Assembly: GCA_035499215.1 (NCBI GenBank)
Contig: DATJZH010000372.1
Coordinates: forward strand, 1-31,824
Source of the DNA: DATJZH01 sp035499215
GTDB lineage: Bacteria > Actinomycetota > Actinomycetes > Streptosporangiales > Streptosporangiaceae
Direction of reading: 5' to 3'
Length of the DNA stretch: 31,824 nucleotides
The position numbers and the translations under genes were made by a program. Of this stretch, positions 7,889-13,894 are shown piece after piece (positions within the stretch are counted from its first letter, which is position 1; every line of letters begins with the position of its first letter). The notes below the pieces were generated by a model. It saw only the letters and a list, made by a program, of their open reading frames with translations. It was not told the origin of the DNA and searched no databases.

Positions 7889-9520
7889 CTAGCGCGCGAA
7901 TTCGATAGCACGCGACTCGCGTATCACGGTCACCCGGATCTGACCGGGGTAGGTCAGTTCCTCCTCGACCTGCTTGGCCACATCCCGCGCGATCACCTGG
8001 GCCTGGATGTCGTCGACGTTCTCGGGCTTGACCATCACCCGGATCTCCCGGCCCGCTTGCATGGCGAATACCTTCTCCACGCCATCCTGGGCCAGGGCGA
8101 TCTGCTCGAGCCGCTCCAGCCGCCTGATGTAGGCCTCGAGAGATTCCCGGCGCGCCCCCGGCCGTCCGCCGCTGATCGCATCAGCGGCCTGCGTCAGGAC
8201 GGCCTCGACCGTGCGGACCTCGACCTCGTTGTGGTGCGCCTCGATGGCATGCACCACATCTTCTGGTTCGCCGTAACGGCGGGCGATTTCCGCGCCGATC
8301 AGCGCATGACTGCCCTGCACCTCGTGGGTCAGCGCCTTGCCAATGTCGTGCAGGACCGTACAGCGCTTGAGCAGCGCCGGATCCATGCCGAGCTCGCTGG
8401 CCATCATGCCCGCGATATGCGCGGACTCGACCAGGTGCTTAAGGACGTTCTGCCCATAAGAAGTGCGGTAGCGGAGCCGGCCGAGCAGGCTGGTGAGCTC
8501 GGGATGCATGTCGGTGATTCCGACGTCCACCAGGGCGTCCTCACCTGCCCGGACGCACAGCTGCTCGATCTCCGCCTTGCTCCGGTCGTAGGCCTCCTCG
8601 ATGCGCTGGGGGTGAATCCGCCCGTCGAGCACGAGCCGTTCCAGGGTCAGCCTGCCCACCTCGCGGCGAACCGGGTCGAAACATGACAGCAGTACTGCCT
8701 CGGGCGTGTCGTCGATGATCAGGTTGACGCCGGTCACGGTTTCGAACGCGCGGATGTTCCGGCCCTCGCGGCCGATGATGCGGCCCTTCATCTCATCACC
8801 GGGAAGGTGCAGGACCGAGACGACAGACTCGCTGGTCTGCTCGCTGGCGACCCGCTGGATAGCCAGCGTGACGATCTTGCGGGCGCGCCGCTGCCCGTCT
8901 TTGCGCGCTTCGTTCTCGATATCCCGCACGATCAGCGCAGCCTCGCGCTTCGCCTGATGCTCGATCACCCCGACGAGCTCGGCCCTGGCCTGGTCGCAGG
9001 TCAGTCCGGCTACCCGCTCGAGAACCTCGCGGCGCTCCTCATCCATGCGGTCCAGCGCACTGCCCCGACGGTCGAGTTCCCGGCGCGTCTCGTCCAGGTC
9101 CGCCGACCGCTGGTCCAGCTTGCGGGCGTCATGGTCAAGCCGCTGCTCCCGCTCCGCCAGCCTGCTCTCGCGACGCTCCAGGTCACCGCGAAGCTGGCGC
9201 ATCTCGTCCTTGACCGCGCGGATCTCGTCATCTACCTCCTGCCGGGACTGGGCGGCCTGCTGGGCGGAAAGCTCGGCCTGACGGACGATCGCGGCAGCCT
9301 CAGTCTGCGCCTGCGCGCGCATCTGCTCGGCTTTGGCACGCAGCTGCTCGGCCTCCAGCCCAGCCGCCGCAAGCTGCGCGTCAGCCTGCCCGCTGCTATC
9401 CGGGACCGGATCAGGCGCCGCCGGGGCCCGGCCGGGCGCCTTCCGGACTACCACCACGAGCGCGACCAAGGCTGCAACGCACGCGGCAATCGCCACGCCA
9501 AGCGCAACGCCGATGACCAT
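7889..9520 (-). CDS. rny: Ribonuclease Y
   Basis: Membrane-anchored endoribonuclease that starts mRNA decay (543 aa, normal length). It has one N-terminal transmembrane helix (about 3-25), then a charged coiled coil (about 45-205) rich in Glu, Gln and Arg. A KH RNA-binding domain follows, with GRIIGREGRN at 246-255. The HD phosphodiesterase domain has its metal-binding His-Asp at 391-392 (VLHDIGKAL) and the downstream EAHHNEVE. ATG 9520 is preceded by GGGAAGGGG about 7 nt upstream. One Cys (C175) lies in the coiled-coil end. Transcription probably begins at the promoter near 9977-10005, giving a long leader or a small upstream gene. Confidence 0.96.
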   Translation of the reverse strand: MVIGVALGVAIAACVAALVALVVVVRKAPGRAPAAPDPVPDSSGQADAQLAAAGLEAEQLRAKAEQMRAQAQTEAAAIVRQAELSAQQAAQSRQEVDDEIRAVKDEMRQLRGDLERRESRLAEREQRLDHDARKLDQRSADLDETRRELDRRGSALDRMDEERREVLERVAGLTCDQARAELVGVIEHQAKREAALIVRDIENEARKDGQRRARKIVTLAIQRVASEQTSESVVSVLHLPGDEMKGRIIGREGRNIRAFETVTGVNLIIDDTPEAVLLSCFDPVRREVGRLTLERLVLDGRIHPQRIEEAYDRSKAEIEQLCVRAGEDALVDVGITDMHPELTSLLGRLRYRTSYGQNVLKHLVESAHIAGMMASELGMDPALLKRCTVLHDIGKALTHEVQGSHALIGAEIARRYGEPEDVVHAIEAHHNEVEVRTVEAVLTQAADAISGGRPGARRESLEAYIRRLERLEQIALAQDGVEKVFAMQAGREIRVMVKPENVDDIQAQVIARDVAKQVEEELTYPGQIRVTVIRESRAIEFAR

Positions 9521-9676
9521 GGCCTACCCCTTCCCGCTCACGGGCTCCGCGGCACCGCCGCGCGGTGCCAGGGACATGCCCTGCAGCGGGGGAATTCCGC
9601 CGCAGCCGGCGGTCAGCCTCAGCACAACCGGATCGCATGCCCGGCCCGGATGGCCGTAACCGCGAAGGCACGGCGC

Positions 9677-9937
9677 TCATGTCGCCTGCCTTCGCCGCGC
9701 GCCGCCGTACCCGCGCTCGCGGCCCGCCGCCATAGCGGCAGGCTCGGCCGGGCCCCGGGCCGCTCCCGCTCCGACTCCCTTCGCCTCTCGAACCAGTTTC
9801 GCTGACCGGCCCAGCATTCCGCCGTCCAGACGCGATACCAGTAAACGACACCGGTCGTGCACGACATCCACAGCCTCCGGCCAGCAGCCCGCTGCGCAGG
9901 CCGTGCTGTGCCCGGCGAAATAACTGCTCTTCGTCAC
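9677..9937 (-). CDS. Possible small hypothetical protein upstream of rny
   Basis: An 86-codon frame starting at GTG 9937 (MTKSSYFAGHSTACAAGC...). It is preceded by GGCGGA 8 nt upstream and lies about 33 nt after the predicted start of the promoter at 9977-10005. In its favour are this layout and a plausible middle section (DVVHDRCRLLVSRLDGGMLG). Against it, roughly a quarter of codons end in A/T (one is TTA), far more than in neighbouring genes, and the C-terminal third is Gly/Ala/Arg filler. It matches no family I know. It may be just an rny leader. Confidence 0.25.
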   Translation of the reverse strand: MTKSSYFAGHSTACAAGCWPEAVDVVHDRCRLLVSRLDGGMLGRSAKLVREAKGVGAGAARGPAEPAAMAAGRERGYGGARRRQAT

Positions 9938-9976
9938 TTCGTCGATCCGCCTGCGCGGAAAACACTCGCTGCCGCG

Positions 9977-10005
9977 AGGTTAAGCGGAGATAACGTTTTG
10001 GGCAA
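9977..10005 (-). promoter_or_regulatory. Candidate promoter upstream of rny
   Basis: Minus strand: TTGCCC (10005-10000), a 17-bp spacer, then TAACCT (9982-9977), which fits TTGNNN-N17-TANNNT. It is the best housekeeping-type promoter in the interval and would start transcription near 9970 toward rny. Confidence 0.5.
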
Positions 10006-10059
10006 ACAGACGAGGGCGACGTTGGCGACATGACGGCGCCCTCCCGCAGTTTCATCCGC

Positions 10060-10170
10060 TGCCGGGCACCGTGCTCGTCAGCTGCCGGCCACTCGTCAGC
10101 TGCCGGCCACTCGTCAGCTGCCGGCCACTCGTCAGCTGCCGGCCACCGTGCTCGTCAGCTGCCGGGCATC
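10060..10170. repeat. 18-bp tandem array at the recX 3' end
   Basis: Three perfect copies of GCTGCCGGCCACTCGTCA (10081-10098, 10099-10116, 10117-10134) are flanked by degenerate copies carrying a CACCGTG variant (about 10060-10080 and 10135-10157). On the minus strand each unit repeats the last codons and stop of recX (CCGGCAGCTGACGAG), so the array looks like an amplification of the gene's own end. Each unit contains the palindrome CAGCTG. Confidence 0.9.
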
Positions 10171-10823
10171 ATGTCCTGCTCGGACTCCGGAGCGTCGGAA
10201 AGATCGATTCCGGCCGCGGCGGGATCAAGACCCTGCTCCTGCAGGGCCTCGCGCACGACGCGATACGCCAGCGCCTGCGAGTAGCCCTTCCTGGCCAGCA
10301 CGCCCGCCAGCCGGCGGATCCGGGCCGGGAGCGGCTGGCCGGCGGTGGCCGCCAGCCTCCGGGCCGCCAGAGCCCGGGCAGTGGCGACCTCCTGCTCGGG
10401 ATCCAGCCGGCTGAGAGCCGCCTGGAGATCGTCCTCAGGCACTCCCCGGTGCCGCAACTCGGCTGCCAGCGCCCGGCCAGCCAGGCCGCGGCCGTGGTGG
10501 CGGGACTCGACCCAGGCGCTCGCGAAGATCGTGTCATCGATCAGGCCGGCTTCGGCAAACCGCCCCAGCATGGCCTCGGCGGCGTCGGCGGGCACTCCGC
10601 GGCGGGTCAGGGCGCTGGCGAGCTGCGCCCGTGTCCTGGGGGCGGCCGTCAACATCCGCAGGCAGATCTGCCGCGCGGCCGCCTCGGGATCGGCCGCCTC
10701 GGGATCGGCCGCCTCGCGATCGGCCGCCTCGCGATCGGCCGCTGCCGCCGGTCCGGTATCGGGCCCAGCGGGGCGTCCGAGCCTGCAGGGCCTCGCGCTC
10801 CGCTTCCCGCTCGGTACCGTCAT
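10155..10823 (-). CDS. recX: Regulatory protein RecX
   Basis: Modulator that caps and inhibits RecA filaments (222 aa). The RecX core starts at AARQICLRMLTAAPRTRAQL and has the three-helix repeats typical of the family: GLIDDTIFASAWVESRHHGRGLAGRAL, then ELRHRGVPEDDLQAAL, then LAGVLARKGYSQALAYRVVREAL. The first ~50 residues are a low-complexity extension, as often seen in actinobacterial RecX, and include a fourfold pentapeptide repeat. ATG 10823 lies 45 bp after the recA stop, so the two are probably co-transcribed and share SOS control. No strong Shine-Dalgarno is visible. The stop codon sits in the 18-bp array. Confidence 0.93.
   Translation of the reverse strand: MTVPSGKRSARPCRLGRPAGPDTGPAAAADREAADREAADPEAADPEAAARQICLRMLTAAPRTRAQLASALTRRGVPADAAEAMLGRFAEAGLIDDTIFASAWVESRHHGRGLAGRALAAELRHRGVPEDDLQAALSRLDPEQEVATARALAARRLAATAGQPLPARIRRLAGVLARKGYSQALAYRVVREALQEQGLDPAAAGIDLSDAPESEQDMMPGS
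10681..10740 (-). repeat. 15-bp coding tandem repeat in recX
   Basis: Four consecutive 15-bp units: GCCTCGGGATCGGCC twice, then GCCTCGCGATCGGCC twice. On the minus strand they encode (A-D-R/P-E-A) pentapeptides in the N-terminal extension of RecX. The unit length keeps the frame, so copy number can vary without breaking the gene. Confidence 0.9.
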
Positions 10824-10868
10824 AGCCGGCGCTGCCAGCCCGGCGTCGTTCCCACTCGGTGCCCGCCG

Positions 10869-13073
10869 CTACTCAGCACCCCGCAGGTTTCTTACGTTGG
10901 CCAGGCCGGCCGCGGCATCCGCGCCACCGGCTGCAGCCGCCGAGGCGTCTGCGTCAAGCCGGGGTCCCACGCCGAGCTTCTCCTTGAGCTTCTTCTCGAT
11001 CTCGTTGGCCCGGTCCGGGTTTTCGCGCAGGAAGTTCCTGGCGTTCTCCTTGCCCTGGCCGAGCTGCTCGCCGTCGTAGGTGTACCAGGCCCCGGCCTTG
11101 CGCACGATCGACTGCTCCACACCAAGATCGATCAGACTGCCTTCCCGGCTTATCCCGATTCCATACAGAATGTCGAATTCGGCAGATTTGAATGGCGGCG
11201 CTAGCTTATTCTTGACGACTTTTACCCGAGTGCGGTTGCCCACAGCATCTGTACCATCCTTGAGGGTTTCGATACGCCGTATGTCTAGGCGCACCGAAGC
11301 GTAGAACTTCAGCGCTTTCCCGCCGGTAGTCGTTTCCGGGCTGTTATGGACCATGACCCCATCCACGAAGTAGTTATGGGTTCCCGCTACCTCGATATCA
11401 AACTTGCTCATTGACCGAGCAGGCGGTTTGACGTGGATGTCCAGGACTCTCGCGGGCATCAGCCGCAGACCGGCCGGCGCGAACTCGGCCTGGACGCTGA
11501 ACCGCTGCCGGAGACGCGGCAGCAGCTTGTACTCCATGGACGGATGAATATAGGGAGCCACGAGCTGCTGGAATTTCTCCGATGCCGACGCGGTGAACCG
11601 CAGGACGGAGACTCGCCGGGCACCGCTGGCGCGGAGCTCGACGTTCAGCCCGTGGGTGTCCCGCAGATACTGCGCAAGCCGATCCCGTGAGCCAGGGCTC
11701 ATCGCCTCGACGCAGATCTCGATCCGGCCGGCTCCGCCTTGCGTTCCCCGCCGGGGGCCCTTCGACCCGACGGTGAATCCGCCGCCGTCCATGTACCAGA
11801 CGGCCAGCGCGAACGGGGTTAGCCCCTTCAGGTAGTCCCAGCTCAGGTGCTTCTTGCCATCCCCGAAGTAGACGGCCTCATGCACTTCAGCCAGTTCGGG
11901 CAGCGGCGTGAAGTCGGCGAAGACCGCTCCCCTGGAGTTCACGGCCCGCGCGCATCCGATGTTGCCCAGAAGCGAGACCTTCCATTCCAGGTAGGCCGCC
12001 TGCGCTGTGCCGTGCCCCATCCGGAAGCGGGTACCTGGCCTGCCGCGACGGTCTGGCGAAAGGCTTCCGCCGCCCATCAGGGAGCCGAGGACCAGCTGCT
12101 CCTGCTGACGGCCCAGGCGCTTGGGCGCGGCGATGAGGACCCGGTCGCCGGCGATCAGCTCGCCCGCGGGACGCCACCCCCCCGGTCCCTGAATCAGGTG
12201 ATTCTCGGTCGCCGCGAACCGGGCTCTGCCGTTACCGCCCGGCTTCGCGACGGTGAACTGAAGGAACCGCTCAGCGCGGCCGTTGCTGAACCAGTTGACG
12301 ATCCGGCGCGGGACGATCTCGGCTGACTCGGGGTCATACGAGAGAACCTCGACGTCCAGCCGCTGATTTACGATCTTGCCGATCTTCTCCTGCGTGCCGT
12401 CGGCAAGGGTAACTTTCGTGTCGTATGTCATGCAACCGAACATAATACCTATTTTTTCCCGCAATTGGTTAATAAAGATTGCGGTAGTCTTGGTCTGATT
12501 CAGTGCGCCCGCGATCTTACGCAGCGCCTGGGACATGAGACGGGCCTGCAGCCCGACATGGCTGTCCCCCATCTCGCCCTCGATCTCCGCTCGCGGCACG
12601 AGAGCAGCCACCGAGTCGATGACGACGATGTCGATGGCCCCGGACCGGATGAGCATGTCGGCGATCTCCAGCGCCTGCTCGCCGGTGTCGGGCTGGGAGA
12701 CGAGCAGCGCGTCGGTATCGACGCCGAGCTTCTTGGCGTAGTCGGGGTCGAGCGCGTGCTCGGCGTCGATGAAGGCGGCAATGCCGCCCGCTCTCTGCGC
12801 ATTTGCCGCTGCATGCAACGCAATGGACGTCTTGCCGCTGCTCTCCGGCCCGTAGATCTCCACAATCCGGCCGCGGGGCAGACCGCCGATGCCGAGCGCC
12901 ACGTCCAGCGCGATGGACCCGGTCGGGATCACCTCGACCGGCGCGCGGGCATCGTCGCCGAGCCGCATGATGGCGCCCTTGCCGAACTGCCGCTCGATCT
13001 GGGCGAGCGCGGTGTCCAGGGACTTCTCCCTGTCGCCAGCCTTGCCGCTGCCGGCCTTGTCGTTCGGTGCCAT
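10869..13073 (-). CDS. recA: Recombinase RecA with in-frame intein
   Basis: Central recombinase and SOS co-protease. The precursor is 734 aa. Removing the intein (residues 214-577) leaves a normal 370-aa RecA of 213 + 157 residues. The N-extein has Walker A GPESSGKT (75-82) and the Walker B strand IDIVVIDSVAALVPRAEIEGEMGD. The intein interrupts the L2 region between ...REKIGIMFG and SPETTTGGKAL, which are contiguous in ordinary RecA. The C-extein carries RTRVKVVKNKLAPPFK and a Glu/Ala/Gly tail. ATG 13073 is preceded by GGGAG. The ATP-site and DNA-binding loop are split, so RecA activity depends on protein splicing. Control is probably through the SOS box 230 bp upstream. Extein codons next to the intein are unusually AT-rich. 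Confidence 0.97.
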   Translation of the reverse strand: MAPNDKAGSGKAGDREKSLDTALAQIERQFGKGAIMRLGDDARAPVEVIPTGSIALDVALGIGGLPRGRIVEIYGPESSGKTSIALHAAANAQRAGGIAAFIDAEHALDPDYAKKLGVDTDALLVSQPDTGEQALEIADMLIRSGAIDIVVIDSVAALVPRAEIEGEMGDSHVGLQARLMSQALRKIAGALNQTKTTAIFINQLREKIGIMFGCMTYDTKVTLADGTQEKIGKIVNQRLDVEVLSYDPESAEIVPRRIVNWFSNGRAERFLQFTVAKPGGNGRARFAATENHLIQGPGGWRPAGELIAGDRVLIAAPKRLGRQQEQLVLGSLMGGGSLSPDRRGRPGTRFRMGHGTAQAAYLEWKVSLLGNIGCARAVNSRGAVFADFTPLPELAEVHEAVYFGDGKKHLSWDYLKGLTPFALAVWYMDGGGFTVGSKGPRRGTQGGAGRIEICVEAMSPGSRDRLAQYLRDTHGLNVELRASGARRVSVLRFTASASEKFQQLVAPYIHPSMEYKLLPRLRQRFSVQAEFAPAGLRLMPARVLDIHVKPPARSMSKFDIEVAGTHNYFVDGVMVHNSPETTTGGKALKFYASVRLDIRRIETLKDGTDAVGNRTRVKVVKNKLAPPFKSAEFDILYGIGISREGSLIDLGVEQSIVRKAGAWYTYDGEQLGQGKENARNFLRENPDRANEIEKKLKEKLGVGPRLDADASAAAAGGADAAAGLANVRNLRGAE
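11343..12434 (-). mobile_element. RecA intein (364 aa) with degenerate LAGLIDADG endonuclease
   Basis: Self-splicing element coded in frame within recA. The splicing parts look intact: Cys1 (CMTYDTKVTLADG), block B T76-E-N-H79 (FAATENHL), block F (RVLDIHVKPP...FDIEVAGTHNYFVDG), penultimate His363, terminal Asn364, and Ser as +1 extein residue. Between them lies a LAGLIDADG endonuclease of the dodecapeptide type. Both motifs lack the catalytic acid: LGSLMGGG (residues 116-123) has Gly122 and WYMDGGGF (213-220) has Gly217, where active members carry Asp. Both codons read GGC, one transition from GAC. Insertion site and layout match, from memory, the Mycobacterium leprae-type RecA intein. It is most likely a splicing-competent but non-homing element. 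Confidence 0.93.
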
Positions 13074-13302
13074 GGGAACTCCCGTCGGGATCGAGGGCTG
13101 CGCCGAGCCGCTCGCTGGATGCGTGATCCGCACTGCAGGCCGTGCCATCTTCGGGGCCGTCCGTCTTCGGCCTGTGCCATCTTCCGGCCATGTATCTCTG
13201 CTGCCGGTCCGACGGTATGCGCCGCCACCGACAATTCCGGGCGCTGGAGCTTTCCGGACCGCCCGGATACCCGGGGCGGGACCGCCAGCAGTGCTACTGT
13301 AA

Positions 13303-13316
13303 CGAACAGTTGTTCG
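13303..13316. promoter_or_regulatory. LexA (SOS) box upstream of recA
   Basis: CGAACAGTTGTTCG matches the actinobacterial SOS box (GAAC-N4-GTTC with flanking C/G). It lies about 230 bp upstream of the recA start, in the DUF3046-recA gap. LexA would repress recA-recX here until DNA damage. The 309-bp gap shows no gene. Confidence 0.8.
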
Positions 13317-13382
13317 ATCATGAAGACCGACACGCCGCTGCCGTCGAAATTGTCCCGCCACCGCGTCAAACGGCTGCGTCGG

Positions 13383-13577
13383 TCAGCGCAGGCGCTCGGG
13401 AACGCGGAAAACCTCGCAGACAGCGCGCCAGACAATCTTGACGTCCTCGCCGTCCGCGAGCGCCTCGCTGACCGTGCGGCCGCCCAGCGGCGCGAGCACG
13501 TGATCTTTCGCAACGCTCTCGGCATACGTCTCGCCGAACTGAGCGCGCATCCGTTCCCAGAAGGCAGTCAGGCGCAC
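13383..13577 (-). CDS. DUF3046 family protein
   Basis: A 64-residue protein of unknown function, typically coded next to recA in actinobacteria. The whole family pattern is visible: MRLTAFWERMRAQFGETYAE, then VLAPLGGRTVSEALADGED, then VKIVWRAVCEVF. There is no membrane segment and no cysteine pair. One Trp at position 7 and another in the C-terminal helix are conserved in the family as I remember it. GTG 13577 was chosen because MRLT.FW is the standard N terminus; the longer frame upstream has no family sequence. It is on the same strand as recA, 309 bp before it, with the SOS box between them, so it is probably a separate unit. It is divergent from the sulfite operon. Confidence 0.88.
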   Translation of the reverse strand: MRLTAFWERMRAQFGETYAESVAKDHVLAPLGGRTVSEALADGEDVKIVWRAVCEVFRVPERLR

Positions 13578-13660
13578 GCGGGCCAGGCTACCCCGCCCGC
13601 GGCCGACTCGGGCATATGGTGCCAGCCCGCCCGCCTGCCTATTCCCTACCGGGATCCAGG

Positions 13661-13689
13661 TTGCGAAATGGCGGGCCGTGGCTATTAAT
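13661..13689 (+). promoter_or_regulatory. Candidate promoter of the sulfite operon
   Basis: TTGCGA (13661-13666) and ATTAAT (13684-13689) are 17 bp apart, in a small AT-rich island upstream of the leader ORF. The distance from the -10 to the leader start is about 45 bp. It is only a moderate match. Confidence 0.35.
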
Positions 13690-13734
13690 TGTTGTCGTAG
13701 GGATTGCCAGCGTCTGAACCTCGGAGGCCACGCC

Positions 13735-13833
13735 GTGACCCGCATTGTTGGCCAGCGCCGCCTTCTGCTGCTGTCCTGCCGGCGGCACGTCGACCTGCTG
13801 CGCGTCTCGAGCGCCCTCTGTCGCTCCTGCTGA
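13735..13833 (+). CDS. Cys-containing leader peptide before sirA
   Basis: A 32-codon ORF with a perfect GGAGG (13723-13727) 7 nt before its GTG. It ends RRHVDLLRVSSALCRSC, a signature I recognise from short 'putative leader peptides' ahead of actinobacterial sulfur genes. Cys codons fall at positions 15, 29 and 32, the last one directly before the TGA. It ends 61 bp before the sulfite reductase start. A GC hairpin follows at 13850-13864. The likely role is cysteine-dependent attenuation: ribosomes stalling at the terminal Cys codons when Cys-tRNA is scarce would favour expression of sirA. The mechanism is inferred; the ORF, RBS and Cys placement are seen. Confidence 0.75.
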   Translation: MTRIVGQRRLLLLSCRRHVDLLRVSSALCRSC

Positions 13834-13849
13834 TCTGCCGGCCGCCCGC

Positions 13850-13864
13850 CGCGCGCCCGGCGCG
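13850..13864 (+). terminator. Possible attenuator hairpin
   Basis: CGCGC (13850-13854) pairs with GCGCG (13860-13864) around a 5-nt loop, 17 nt after the leader stop and upstream of the sirA RBS. It is short, with only a weak T-rich follow-up. It is proposed because of its place between leader and reductase. Confidence 0.3.
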
Positions 13865-13894
13865 TTCTGATTCCGCAGCAGAAGGACATTTGCC

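Larger units (their letters stand above)
9521..10154. other. Long rny-recX interval
   Basis: 634 bp without a gene of recognised family. It holds a minus-strand promoter (9977-10005), one possible small ORF (9677-9937) and the 18-bp array at the recX end. No tRNA-like cloverleaf was seen. Bases 9521-9676 read only as an rny leader. Confidence 0.5.

Noticed and set aside
10071..10160. 18-bp array as a CRISPR
   Set aside because: Units are directly adjacent with no variable spacers, and no cas gene is present.
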